A stretch of DNA of 64,000 nt from Desulfobulbaceae bacterium DB1 (GCA_001914235.1 MQUF01000014.1:190005-254004), one strand, 5' to 3'; shown: positions 41,921 through 50,947, numbered from the stretch's first letter. Translations and numbers: made by a program. Notes: generated from the letters alone by a model not told the origin.

Positions 41921-42053
41921 AGGATTTTTGCGGAAACAGCGCTTGTTTTGTGGTATCAAGGGATGCGGCTGTCGGTTTCGCCGGGGATCCGGGGGATCGG
42001 AAACCAGACATAACGTTTCGAATCGGCAGCGGAGTTGCGGAGAAAAGGATGAA

Positions 42054-42434
42054 ATGAAAAAAAAAGACAATCTTTCCAGGATTCTTGTCATTGATGATGA
42101 CCCGGATATGTTGCGGTTGGTGGAGTCGATGCTCGTCCCCGTCGGCTACCAGGTGCTGACCGCCCCCAGCGGCAGGATGGGGCTGGAATTGGCGGAAATC
42201 TCCAGGGGGAATGTCGATCTGCTGCTTACCGATGTCGTCATGCCGGAGATGGGAGGCGAGGAGGTGGCCCTGGCTTTCAAGCGCACCTATCCGGGGACGC
42301 GGGTCTTGTTCATGTCCGCCTATCTGAAGCCGTCCATGGGAAAATACGGCGATGTGTTCGGGTCTGTCGAGTTCATCGTCAAACCTTTTACCTCGGCGAA
42401 ATTACTTGGGAAAGTGAAGAAGATGCTCGTCTGA
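42054..42434 (+). CDS. Receiver-only response regulator
   Basis: 126 aa from the ATG at 42054 with AAAGGATG upstream. A complete CheY-like domain: RILVIDDDPDMLRLV acidic pocket, phosphoacceptor in DLLLTDVVMPEMGG, the Ser/Thr position in VLFMSAYLK and the Lys in FIVKPFT. No output domain follows, so it acts through protein contacts. A cognate kinase is not adjacent. Confidence 0.88.
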   Translation: MKKKDNLSRILVIDDDPDMLRLVESMLVPVGYQVLTAPSGRMGLELAEISRGNVDLLLTDVVMPEMGGEEVALAFKRTYPGTRVLFMSAYLKPSMGKYGDVFGSVEFIVKPFTSAKLLGKVKKMLV

Positions 42435-42627
42435 TTTTTTGCCCGCATGATTTTTTCAGCAAATCAAAAATCCTTGCCATGCCTTTCAAGAAAAATGCGC
42501 ACGTTTTTTCTTGCCCGCCTGATCCGGCCATTTTTTTGGAGCAATTTCTGAATTATTTTGCCCTGTTCATCTTTTTACGGTTAAAGTAGCCGATGATGCT
42601 TTCTTATTGGAATTTTGCGGAGGGAAC

Positions 42628-44061
42628 ATGGGGGGACGGATAAAGGGAAAAGAGAATGAGCCGCCGGTGCAGGAGCTGTTGCGGGCAATTCCGAAGGTGG
42701 ATGAATTCCTGGGTTGGCTGGGCACTGTTGATGCCCCGGCACGGTTTGTCAAGGGCGCCGTCCGGGAGGTGCTGGCGATTGAGCGGCAAGAGATCCTGAG
42801 TGGGAGCCCCCGCCGGGACACGGATCTGTCCAGGGAAGTCTTGTCGGCGAAATTCGAAAAGCGGCTGCGCGATAAGCTGACCCCGAATTTTCGCCGGGTG
42901 ATCAATGCCACCGGAGTTATTGTTCATACCAACATGGGCCGCTCGCTTCTGCCGTGGGAGGCCATGGATGGACTTGTCAGGGCCGGCAGCCGTTATTCCA
43001 ACCTTGAATTTGATCTTGCCACCGGGAAAAGGGGCAGCCGCTACAGCCTGGTGGAGGATCTGCTTTGTGAATTGACCGGGGCCGAGGCCGGACTGGTGGT
43101 GAACAATAATGCCGCCGCGGTGCTGCTTTGTCTCGATGCCCTGGCCAAGGGGCGGGAGGTGATTGTTTCCCGCGGCCAGCTGGTTGAAATCGGCGGTTCA
43201 TTCCGCATCCCCGAGGTGATGGAAAAAAGCGGCGCCCGGCTGCGGGAGGTGGGCGCCACCAACCGGACCCATCTGCGCGATTACGAACAGGCGATCTGCG
43301 CTGAGACCGCCCTGCTGCTGAAGGTGCACATGAGCAACTACCGCATCATCGGCTTTACTTCCGAAGTGTCGTTGTCGGAATTGGTGGATCTGGGCCGCAG
43401 GCATGGCCTGCCGGTCATGGATGATCTGGGCAGCGGCAGCCTGGTTGATCTGACCCGGTTCGGCCTGGAAAAGGAGCCGACGGTGGGCGAAGCCGTGCAG
43501 GCGGGGGTCGACGTGGTTACCTTCAGCGGCGACAAGCTGCTTGGCGGTCCGCAGGCGGGTCTCATTGTCGGTAAGCGGGAAATTATCCAGACCATCAAGC
43601 GCAATCCGCTTAATCGGGCCCTGCGCATCGACAAATTTACCCTGGCGGCCCTGGAGGCGGTTCTGCGGCTTTATGCCGACGAGGAGCAGGCACTGGTGAA
43701 AATCCCCACCCTGGCCATGATGGGGATGCCGCTGCGCACCATTGAACAACGGGCGTCGCGGCTGTCGCGCCGGATCAAAAAAAGACTTGGCGAGGTCTGT
43801 CGGGTGGGGATCGAGGCCGCGACCTCCCGTGTGGGTGGCGGCGCCATGCCGGAGCAGGATTTGCCGAGCCGCGCGGTGGTTCTGCGGCCGCTTTTCATGA
43901 AGATGAGCGATCTGGAAAGAAAATTGCGGGACAATGAGCTGCCGGTGATCGGCCGCATCGTTGATGAGGGGTATCTGCTCGATATGCGCACGGTGGCTGA
44001 TGATGAAATTGCACCCTTGGCCTCCGTGCTGCTGGCCGTTTTTGAGGTGGAGACGTCATGA
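42628..44061 (+). CDS. selA: L-seryl-tRNA(Sec) selenium transferase
   Basis: 477 aa from the ATG at 42628, chosen because GGAGGGAAC sits directly upstream; a TTG at 42607 is the alternative. NATGVIVHTNMGRSLLP, AGLVVNNNAAAVLLCLDAL, VMDDLGSGSLVDL and the PLP lysine in VVTFSGDKLLGGPQAG identify SelA. It makes selenocysteinyl-tRNA, so the organism makes selenoproteins (formate dehydrogenase and others are likely). selB and the tRNA are not next to it; instead a GGDEF-like/TPR gene overlaps its end by four bases. Confidence 0.95.
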   Translation: MGGRIKGKENEPPVQELLRAIPKVDEFLGWLGTVDAPARFVKGAVREVLAIERQEILSGSPRRDTDLSREVLSAKFEKRLRDKLTPNFRRVINATGVIVHTNMGRSLLPWEAMDGLVRAGSRYSNLEFDLATGKRGSRYSLVEDLLCELTGAEAGLVVNNNAAAVLLCLDALAKGREVIVSRGQLVEIGGSFRIPEVMEKSGARLREVGATNRTHLRDYEQAICAETALLLKVHMSNYRIIGFTSEVSLSELVDLGRRHGLPVMDDLGSGSLVDLTRFGLEKEPTVGEAVQAGVDVVTFSGDKLLGGPQAGLIVGKREIIQTIKRNPLNRALRIDKFTLAALEAVLRLYADEEQALVKIPTLAMMGMPLRTIEQRASRLSRRIKKRLGEVCRVGIEAATSRVGGGAMPEQDLPSRAVVLRPLFMKMSDLERKLRDNELPVIGRIVDEGYLLDMRTVADDEIAPLASVLLAVFEVETS

Positions 44062-46175
44062 CTTTTCCTTTTGACTGCAGCGTCAAAGAGCTGGTGGAGG
44101 CGGATCTCGATCTTTTTTCTTTGGAGTTTGCCGATATCGTTTCCCTCTTTTTTTCGTGCCGGCAGGTTGGTTTCGCCGGCGCCGGCCCGACCGGGGCGAT
44201 GGGCCCCGACCGGCAGGCCGGGGTGGAGATGGTTCGCAACGAGCTGAAGCCGGTGGTGGAAAGTGGAGAAGCGGACCGGCTTTTTCTTCCCTTGTGGAGT
44301 GGAGAGTCCCTGGTGGGGGTTGCGATCCTCGACGGGGACAAGGGAACGTTTCAGGAGGCCTCTTCGCCCGTGCTGTTGGAAAAAAGCCGGCTTGTCTCCC
44401 GCCTGCTGAAGCCGGCCAGGCAGTCGCTGCTTGATCCGGTCACCGGTTTGCCTAATATCGTTTTTCTGGAAAGAAGGCTGCGGGACCTGTGCGAGACCCA
44501 GGTCGAAGAAGGCGAGTCCGCGCCTTTTTCCCTTTCCCTGCTGGAAATTCACCCGCGGGCCAGGGATGCGGCGCAGGCCATGGCGCTTATTGCCGGCAGC
44601 GCATCCTTTCTGGAATCGCTCATTGGTCACCTCTGCACGCTGTGTCATCTCGGCAACGGTATTTTCGCCTTTGTTCTGGAAAAGACCGGTGAGGCACAGG
44701 CCATGAAGCTCGCGGACATGTTGTTGCGCTGGCTGAAGAGGGAAGGGGTGGCGCGAAGCCGTATCGGCATCAGCACCCGAGAGGGAGAAAGCGGGCAAGC
44801 GGATGCCCGGCTGTTGCTCGAACAGGCCTGGGATGCCCTGGGAATTGCCAGGAAGCGCGGACCCTTCGCCCTTTGTTCCTTTCAGGCCATGAGCGGCCGG
44901 GGCGCCCACCCCCTGTGCCCGCCTTCCGCCCGGGTTTTCTTTGAGTTGAAGAAGCTGTGGCGGGATGCCGATCGGTTCGCCCTGATACTGCTTCATCCGG
45001 ACCAGATGCGGGAAGGTCTTGTTGTGCCCTGGGATGAATGTGTTGATGAGCCGATGGTGCGGATCGATGATCAGGAGGCCTTTGTGTTTCTTGAAAATGC
45101 CGGCCTGGAAAAAGCCGAGGCATGGTGCCGGGATTTCCAGCTGCGGGCCAGGGAGCCAAATCTCAGCTTCTCCATCGGCGGGGCCCTTTATCCGCAGGGC
45201 AATTTCAAAAAAGCGGAATTGCCGGCAAATTGCCGCAAGGCGCTGGTTCATACCGGTTTCTTCGGGGCAGGCTCCGTGACATTTTTCAGCGGCGTCAGCC
45301 TGAACATCAGCGGTGATATATTTTACAACGAGGGAGATCCGGCCAGGGCGGTGCGTGAGTACAGGCTTGGGCTGCGGCTTGATCCGCACAACATCAATCT
45401 GCTCAACAGTCTCGGCGTCAGTTTTGCGCAGATGAATCTTTATAAAAAGGCCATCCCCCTTTTTCAGCAGGTGCTTGGTCATGATCCGCTCAATTTCATG
45501 GCCCTGTTCAATCTGGGATTCGCCTATCTGGCCTGTCATCAGGAAGGGCCGGCCTTGGAAAGTTTTGAACAGGCGCTTACGCTTGACGACACCAATTTCG
45601 ACCTGCTGCTCCAGCTCGGCAAACTGTATTGCAAGGTGGGGCGCTATGGTGAAGCGGTCAAGGTGCTGGGCAAAGGTGAGCAGGTGGGGCCGGTCGGCAC
45701 GCGGGATATAAGCCACGGAGCCGTTTATCGCTTCCTCGGCGAGGCCCGCAAGGGGCTTGGCGAAAACGTGCAGGCCATGATCAGTCTGCAGAAGGCGGTG
45801 CGCCATAATCCCCGGGATGCCGCAGCGCTCAGCATGCTGGGGGAGCTTTACTGCAGGGAAAAACAAGGCGGTGAGATAGCCCTTTCCCTTTGTCGGCAGG
45901 CGGTTGAGCTGGATGGGGCCGATTGGCGGCATTGGTCTCGCCTTGGTTTTGTGCTGCTTGCGCTGGAAAGGGATGATGAGGCGTTGCGGGCCCTCCGCAA
46001 AGGCCTGGCCCTTTCCGGTCGGAACCCGGAGTTGCTTTGCCGCTTGGCCCTTCTTTATGAAAAGCGGGGCAAAACCGGACTGGCGGAGAAGATGTACAAA
46101 AAGATTCTGCGGGCGGACCCGGGGCATCCGCGGGCGGCGAACGGGTTGGCTGCGCTGGCGCGGGCCCGCGGATGA
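44058..46175 (+). CDS. Degenerate GGDEF-like and TPR protein
   Basis: 705 aa. An N-terminal ~120-residue GAF-like region is followed by DPVTGLPNIVFLERRL, the start of a GGDEF-type domain, but the active GGDEF loop position reads LGNGIFAFV, so cyclase activity is improbable. A second similar domain appears at about 290-410 (DADRFALILLHPDQM, LSFSIGGALYP). Residues about 420-705 are seven or so TPR repeats (for example AVREYRLGLRLDPHNINLLNSLG). The gene overlaps selA and precedes a LOG-family gene. A scaffold or signal-binding role is inferred. Confidence 0.72.
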   Translation: MTFPFDCSVKELVEADLDLFSLEFADIVSLFFSCRQVGFAGAGPTGAMGPDRQAGVEMVRNELKPVVESGEADRLFLPLWSGESLVGVAILDGDKGTFQEASSPVLLEKSRLVSRLLKPARQSLLDPVTGLPNIVFLERRLRDLCETQVEEGESAPFSLSLLEIHPRARDAAQAMALIAGSASFLESLIGHLCTLCHLGNGIFAFVLEKTGEAQAMKLADMLLRWLKREGVARSRIGISTREGESGQADARLLLEQAWDALGIARKRGPFALCSFQAMSGRGAHPLCPPSARVFFELKKLWRDADRFALILLHPDQMREGLVVPWDECVDEPMVRIDDQEAFVFLENAGLEKAEAWCRDFQLRAREPNLSFSIGGALYPQGNFKKAELPANCRKALVHTGFFGAGSVTFFSGVSLNISGDIFYNEGDPARAVREYRLGLRLDPHNINLLNSLGVSFAQMNLYKKAIPLFQQVLGHDPLNFMALFNLGFAYLACHQEGPALESFEQALTLDDTNFDLLLQLGKLYCKVGRYGEAVKVLGKGEQVGPVGTRDISHGAVYRFLGEARKGLGENVQAMISLQKAVRHNPRDAAALSMLGELYCREKQGGEIALSLCRQAVELDGADWRHWSRLGFVLLALERDDEALRALRKGLALSGRNPELLCRLALLYEKRGKTGLAEKMYKKILRADPGHPRAANGLAALARARG

Positions 46176-46199
46176 ATTTAATCGGACGGAGTTTGATGG

Positions 46200-46880
46200 A
46201 TGAAGATGAAATATAGCGGTAACGGGGAGAATCAGCAGTACTGGCTGGATAATTTCAAGGCAGGGGACTCCTGGCGGCTTTTTCGCATCATGTCCGAATT
46301 CGTCGACGGCTTCGATTCCCTGGCCGCGGTCAAGAGGCCGGTGGTTTCGGTTTTCGGTTCGGCCCGTACCCCGGAGGACGACCCCTATTACCAGCTCGCC
46401 GTGGAGATAAGCCGGCGGCTGGCGGAAAGCGGCTATGCCATCATGACCGGCGGCGGCCCCGGCATCATGGAGGCGGGGAATCGCGGCGCCGCCGAGGTGG
46501 GCGCCCTGTCCATCGGTTTAAACATCAGTCTCCCCTTTGAACAGGAAGGGAACAAGTACGCCAATCTTCCCCTTGAATTCAAGTATTTTTTCGTCCGCAA
46601 GGTGATGCTGATCAAGTATGCCATGGCCTTTATCGCCATGCCGGGCGGATTCGGCACCATGGATGAGCTTTTCGAGGCCATTACCCTGATTCAGACCAGA
46701 CGCATCAAGCCCTTTCCCATTGTTCTCGTCGGCAAGGATTACTGGGCCGGCCTGGTTGAGTGGATGCGTTCCACCTTGCTTGCCGCCGGCAATATCAAGG
46801 AAGACGATCTCTTTATTTTTCAGGTATTGGACAGCGCCGACGATATCGTCAACTACATTCGCCGCACGGTTATCATCTGA
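46200..46880 (+). CDS. LOG-family (TIGR00730) Rossmann-fold protein
   Basis: 226 aa. VVSVFGSARTPEDDPYYQLA, MTGGGPGIMEAGNRGA and PGGFGTMDELFEAITLIQT are hallmarks of the family often annotated as lysine decarboxylase-like but really nucleotide 5'-monophosphate phosphoribohydrolases (cytokinin-activating LOG) or nucleosidases. The size is normal. It is the last gene of the selA transcript unit. Confidence 0.9.
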   Translation: MKMKYSGNGENQQYWLDNFKAGDSWRLFRIMSEFVDGFDSLAAVKRPVVSVFGSARTPEDDPYYQLAVEISRRLAESGYAIMTGGGPGIMEAGNRGAAEVGALSIGLNISLPFEQEGNKYANLPLEFKYFFVRKVMLIKYAMAFIAMPGGFGTMDELFEAITLIQTRRIKPFPIVLVGKDYWAGLVEWMRSTLLAAGNIKEDDLFIFQVLDSADDIVNYIRRTVII

Positions 46881-46975
46881 CGATTTCCCTTTTCCCGGAA
46901 GTACCCTCCACTTTGTACCCACTCAGGCAAAATTTTTTTTCTTCCGCCGATTTTTCTTTCATTGAGCTGTTCTTT

Positions 46976-47018
46976 ACCATATATTGCGCGCTGAAAAGAA
47001 AATGGCACAATATATGGT
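46976..47018. repeat. Perfect 11-base inverted repeat
   Basis: ACCATATATTG (46976-46986) and CAATATATGGT (47008-47018) form perfect arms separated by 21 bases, ahead of the mraZ promoter. No U-run follows, so it is more likely an operator or cruciform than a terminator. Confidence 0.5.
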
Positions 47019-47080
47019 GAGCAGCTCTGTCTGACCTCCTTTTTCCCTGTTGTTGTCCCAGTTTTCCTTTATATTTCTTC

Positions 47081-47110
47081 TTGACACTTTTGTTCTTTGC
47101 TTCGTATAAG
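47081..47110 (+). promoter_or_regulatory. Promoter of the dcw cluster
   Basis: TTGACA (47081-47086) and TATAAG (47105-47110) with 18-base spacing. The expected start is near 47117, immediately in front of the MraZ repeats. Confidence 0.7.
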
Positions 47111-47119
47111 TATCGTATT

Positions 47120-47159
47120 GTGGTGTAAAGTGGGGTAAAAGGGTGAGCAGGGGTGTAAA
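47120..47159 (+). promoter_or_regulatory. MraZ operator, four 10-base repeats
   Basis: Four consecutive decamers read GTGGTGTAAA, GTGGGGTAAA, AGGGTGAGCA, GGGGTGTAAA. The GTGG/GGGT cores with 10-base period match known MraZ boxes, which an MraZ ring contacts on one DNA face. Their place just downstream of the start site suits autorepression. Confidence 0.8.
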
Positions 47160-47164
47160 GGGAC

Positions 47165-47644
47165 ATGAGTGAGCAATTTGTAAGAAATCAACCGAGCCGT
47201 TTTCGCGGCAGATCGGAGCATGCGCTTGACGGCAAGGGAAGACTGAATGTGCCGTCCCGCTTCCGTGATGTGTTGCTGCGCGACTACGATGATCGGCTGT
47301 TGATAACTCCGCCCTGGCGCAACTGTCTCCGGATTTATCCTCTTCCCGAGTGGGAGAAAATGGAGGCCACCCTGCTGGACAAGGAGAAAAAGGATCCGCG
47401 TTTTCAGAAGATGATCCGGTATCTCATCGGTGGTTCCATTGAGTGTCAGATAGATAAGAACAGCCGCATTCTCCTTCCCGTGCATCTCCGTAACCTCCTC
47501 AATCTGAAAAAGGATGTGGTGATGAACGGCATGGGCCCTTTTTTTGAGATTTGGGACAAGGAGACCTGGGAGGCTGAGAGCATCATGACGGAGCAGGATT
47601 TTGACGCTTTTGATGCGACACTCCATGACCTCGGCCTCTTTTAG
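47165..47644 (+). CDS. mraZ: Transcriptional regulator MraZ
   Basis: 159 aa. Two AbrB-like swapped-hairpin modules: FRGRSEHALDGKGRLNVPSR with WRNCLRIYPLPEWEKME, then GGSIECQIDKNSRILLPVHL with FFEIWDKETWEAE. First gene of the division and cell-wall cluster; it controls its own operon through the decamer repeats directly upstream. The ATG lies six bases after the last repeat, so the ribosome-binding region overlaps the operator (GGGACATG). Confidence 0.95.
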   Translation: MSEQFVRNQPSRFRGRSEHALDGKGRLNVPSRFRDVLLRDYDDRLLITPPWRNCLRIYPLPEWEKMEATLLDKEKKDPRFQKMIRYLIGGSIECQIDKNSRILLPVHLRNLLNLKKDVVMNGMGPFFEIWDKETWEAESIMTEQDFDAFDATLHDLGLF

Positions 47645-47653
47645 GTGAAGAAG

Positions 47654-48544
47654 ATGCCGCCGGTCCATCAGCCGGTTCTACTGGATGCGGTTATCCGCTA
47701 TCTGGCGCCCAGGGATGGCGGGCTTTATGTGGACGGCAATCTGGGGCTTGGCGGTCATAGCGGGGCAATCCTTGCGGCCAGCGGTCCCGGCGGCAGGGTG
47801 ATAGGGTTTGACTGGGATGAAGAGGCCGTTCGCCGGGCCGGCGAAAACCTGGGGGAGTATGGGGCCCGCATTACCATTGTCCGGCGGAATTTTGCCGAAA
47901 TCCGCGCCGTGCTTGAAGAACAGGGAGAGGCCGGGGTGGACGGTCTGCTCCTTGATCTCGGGCTTTCTTCCATGCAGCTTGATGTCAGCGGCCGGGGGTT
48001 TACCTTTCAGGGTTCCGAGCCCCTGGACATGCGCATGGATTGTCGATCGGCGGAAACAGCGGCGGATTTGCTCAACCGAGCCGCCGAAGGGGAGCTGGCC
48101 GACATCTTTTTTTATTACGGCGAAGAGCGGCAGGCGCGCCGCATCGCCTCACGGGTGGTTGAGTACCGCAAGCGAACGCCGTTTGCAACCACCGCTCAGC
48201 TGGTGGAAATAGTCGAGGATGCGATTCCGCGCCGCTTCCGGCCGAAAAAGATTCATGTGGCGACAAAGGTGTTTCAGGCGCTTCGGATAGCGGTGAACAA
48301 GGAGTTGGACAATCTGGAGAAAATTCTGGCCGACCTGGATGAGATCGTCAAACCGGGTGGCCGTGTCTGCATCATTTCCTTTCATTCGCTGGAGGACCGT
48401 CTGGTGAAAAATGCCTTTCGCAATAATCCGAAATTGACGACGCTGACCACAAAACCGGTCATGGCTGATGAAAGGGAGTTGCTGGCTAACCCCAGGGCGA
48501 GAAGCGCCAGGATGCGGGTGGCTGAAATGATGATGGGGTCGTAG
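47654..48544 (+). CDS. rsmH: 16S rRNA (cytosine1402-N4)-methyltransferase
   Basis: 296 aa from the ATG at 47654, preceded by AGGTGAAGAAG; a GTG at 47645 is possible. HQPVLLDAVIRYLAPRDGG, YVDGNLGLGGHSGAIL (SAM binding, with N rather than the usual T in DGTLG), LLLDLGLSSMQLD, RGFTFQGSEPLDMRMD and ATKVFQALRIAVNKELDNL are RsmH hallmarks. Short spacing to mraZ indicates one transcript. Confidence 0.95.
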   Translation: MPPVHQPVLLDAVIRYLAPRDGGLYVDGNLGLGGHSGAILAASGPGGRVIGFDWDEEAVRRAGENLGEYGARITIVRRNFAEIRAVLEEQGEAGVDGLLLDLGLSSMQLDVSGRGFTFQGSEPLDMRMDCRSAETAADLLNRAAEGELADIFFYYGEERQARRIASRVVEYRKRTPFATTAQLVEIVEDAIPRRFRPKKIHVATKVFQALRIAVNKELDNLEKILADLDEIVKPGGRVCIISFHSLEDRLVKNAFRNNPKLTTLTTKPVMADERELLANPRARSARMRVAEMMMGS

Positions 48545-48567
48545 AAAAGGCAGAAGGGGGAGGAGAA

Positions 48568-48939
48568 ATGATAACAGGGTATACGTCACGGTATGGGGTC
48601 GCCATCGGCAGAAGAGTTGTCCGGCAAAAAGTAAGCCGGGATGTGGTCTTGAACGGCTGGTTCTGGAAGTTGTGCGGCGGGGTGGTAATCGCCGCCACCC
48701 TCATGGCTTTGGTGGGCAGTTGCTGGTTTTCCTGGAGCATAAAACGCGGACTGGGGGACATGGCCGCCGAAATGGTGAGAAAACAGGAACTGCAGAAGCA
48801 ACACTCTGAGCTGATCGGGCAAAAAAACAAACTTTTTTCCCGCAGTCGCATTGAGGTGGTTGCCGCGAGCAGGCTTGCTCTGTATCCACCGGATGAAAAG
48901 GATCTTGGGGGTGGGCTTGTTGTCAGGGTGCCGAGGTAG
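48568..48939 (+). CDS. ftsL: FtsL-like division protein
   Basis: 123 aa with one membrane helix (about 34-54, LCGGVVIAATLMALVGSCWF) and a coiled coil after it (QELQKQHSELIGQKNKLFSR). Position between rsmH and ftsI and topology (short cytoplasmic N-terminus, periplasmic coiled coil) identify FtsL, a bitopic partner of FtsB and FtsQ. Sequence conservation is low as is normal for FtsL. It ends directly at the ATG of the ftsI-like gene. Confidence 0.8.
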   Translation: MITGYTSRYGVAIGRRVVRQKVSRDVVLNGWFWKLCGGVVIAATLMALVGSCWFSWSIKRGLGDMAAEMVRKQELQKQHSELIGQKNKLFSRSRIEVVAASRLALYPPDEKDLGGGLVVRVPR

Positions 48940-50940
48940 ATGAAAAAAGGCAGAAGCCCCATTCTTGACGGCTGGCGGAAAAGAGGAGAAAAAGACAGGC
49001 AGGCGGAAAATAAAAAAAGACTGATCATGCTGGGCGTCATTACCGCGGCAGCAGTAGCTTCCCTGCTGGTCTGGTGGTATTTCAGCCGGGACAATGCGCC
49101 TGCTCCCGAAGTGAAGCCGGTGGGCCGGCAGGAAAAGAAGGTCGCCGTGCCGGCCGGGAAGGATGAGGTCAAGCGCAAAACGATTTTCGATCGGAATTAT
49201 CATGAACTGGCCCTGAGTTTCAATGTCAACTCAATTTATGTCAAGCCGCTGGAATTTGATGATATCGAAAAAACCGTCCTGAAGCTGGCAAGAGCGCTTG
49301 ATCTTGATGAGCAAAGGGTGCTCACTGAAGTGAAAACCCAACGGAGCTACAAGTGGCTGGTAAAATATATCCCGCCTGAAAAGGCTCGTCAGGTTCGGGA
49401 GTTGAAGCTTCCCGGCGTTTATTTTTATGAACAGGAACAACGGTATTATCCGCATCGTCAGGAAACGGCCCATATCATCGGTGAAGTGAAAGACGGGCAC
49501 GGCCTGTCCGGCATCGAATATTTTTATGACGGCTTGCTGTTCGGCGTTCCGCCGGAGGGCACGGGTGGAAAACAGGGCGCAAAGGGCAAGGATCTGCTTC
49601 TTTCCCTTGATGTGAAAATCCAGAAGCTTCTGGAGCAGGAAATGGCCCAACTGCTGGAAAAAATAACGGGGCACGATGGCGAATCGGCGAACAACCGCAC
49701 CGGGGTGAATTCCCTGCTGATGGACGCGCGGACCGGCGAGGTGCTGGCCTGGAGCAGATTTCCTTCCTTTGTCGACATGGAAGTCTCCGGCGGCGCGATG
49801 GACCGGGAAGACAAACTGCTTTCCGGCGTGGTGGAGCCGGGCATGCTGTCCATGATTTTTAAAGTCGGTGCAGCCTTTGAGGAGAACATCTCTCTCGACG
49901 GATCGGAACCCGGCGAGGCGGATGAAATCAAACATCTGGTGCCGCGGAAAATGAAAATAGTTCACGGCGGGCCGCTGAAGCCGGAGTGGGTGGAGCTCCC
50001 TGATGGCGGATATGTATCGGAGTGGCTGGCCGGTGCTTTGTCCGAGGAGGCTGTCGCAACACTGAGCGATTTTGACGATTATTTTGACGATACGGGGGGA
50101 TGCACCATTGATTTGCCGGGCAGTAACGGCGGGGAAAAAACCGGAATTTCACATTTGTGTCTGTTTGCCTCGATGCTGAATGGGGGTGACAAAATTGTGC
50201 CGCATTTCATGAAGGCATCGATTGCAAATGAGGGGCAGGAGGAAAAATGGCAGGCATCTGCCGGGGAAAATAAGGTCATAGGCGCGGAAGCGAGCCGTGA
50301 CCTTATTCGTTTTTTGCGTGAATCAATGCCGCGGGGCGCGAACGTACTGACCGCGGAGATGCTGCAGCCGGTGAAAAACGACTCTGCATCGGAGGAGCAG
50401 GAGGGAGCAATCGCTTCCATTCCGCATGCGGTTACCCCGATCCCTGGTGCGCAAACACCGGTCAAAGGCGGCAGGATTCCCAAAAGTATCCGCTGTAACG
50501 GCGTCGTCCTGGCAGCCGCCCCCGCATCGGTGCCGCAACTTGTCCTGCTGCTGCTTGCCGATGATGCCCGGGTTGATATCGAGGGTTTCTCCCCGTTTAA
50601 ACAGCATGCAACCATTTTCATGGAAAAGGCGTTGAGGCTCCATATGCAAAGAGAAGGTCGCCGCGCGGTCTCCTTGAAAACGTCACGGGAATCGCTGTTT
50701 CAGGAATGGCTCCGCCAGGGGGGGAGGATCGGCGGGGAAGTCAAACCGGCCGAGGACAAAGAAAAGGACGTTATGATTGACCTGCGCGGCATGAGCCTGC
50801 GCAAGGCGCTGCAGGAGCTGGATCGCTATCACGTCAAAGTGGTGGTTGAAGGGTCAGGCGCGGTAACACGACAACATCCGCCCAAGGGAAGCAGGGTGCG
50901 GAAGGGAAGCGTGGTCGTGTTGCAGGCGGAGTCAAAGTAG
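48940..50940 (+). CDS. ftsI: FtsI-like penicillin-binding protein with lost catalytic motifs and a PASTA domain
   Basis: 666 aa in the ftsI position. One membrane helix (30-48), a PBP dimerisation region (KTIFDRNYHELALSF to GIEYFYDGLLFG), a transpeptidase-like domain (about 215-565) and a C-terminal PASTA domain (about 610-664). Class B PBPs have EPGSxxK with the acylated Ser, SxN and KTG. Here the first reads EPGMLSMIFK (299-308) with Met305 three residues before Lys308 and Ser304 one place off; the SSN position reads SEEAV (368-372); the KTG position reads VKGGRIPK (508-515). The protein is therefore probably unable to crosslink and acts structurally, or a functional FtsI is encoded elsewhere. 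Confidence 0.82.
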   Translation: MKKGRSPILDGWRKRGEKDRQAENKKRLIMLGVITAAAVASLLVWWYFSRDNAPAPEVKPVGRQEKKVAVPAGKDEVKRKTIFDRNYHELALSFNVNSIYVKPLEFDDIEKTVLKLARALDLDEQRVLTEVKTQRSYKWLVKYIPPEKARQVRELKLPGVYFYEQEQRYYPHRQETAHIIGEVKDGHGLSGIEYFYDGLLFGVPPEGTGGKQGAKGKDLLLSLDVKIQKLLEQEMAQLLEKITGHDGESANNRTGVNSLLMDARTGEVLAWSRFPSFVDMEVSGGAMDREDKLLSGVVEPGMLSMIFKVGAAFEENISLDGSEPGEADEIKHLVPRKMKIVHGGPLKPEWVELPDGGYVSEWLAGALSEEAVATLSDFDDYFDDTGGCTIDLPGSNGGEKTGISHLCLFASMLNGGDKIVPHFMKASIANEGQEEKWQASAGENKVIGAEASRDLIRFLRESMPRGANVLTAEMLQPVKNDSASEEQEGAIASIPHAVTPIPGAQTPVKGGRIPKSIRCNGVVLAAAPASVPQLVLLLLADDARVDIEGFSPFKQHATIFMEKALRLHMQREGRRAVSLKTSRESLFQEWLRQGGRIGGEVKPAEDKEKDVMIDLRGMSLRKALQELDRYHVKVVVEGSGAVTRQHPPKGSRVRKGSVVVLQAESK

Positions 50941-50947
50941 GTTGTTC

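Noticed and set aside
43671-46127. Minus-strand open frame of 818 codons opposite selA and the TPR gene.
   Set aside because: Both plus-strand genes have recognisable domains and good starts; the antisense product has none.
50590-50601. SPFK in FtsI as a possible displaced SxxK motif.
   Set aside because: It lies at residues 551-554, after the region where KTG should be, so the domain order would be impossible.
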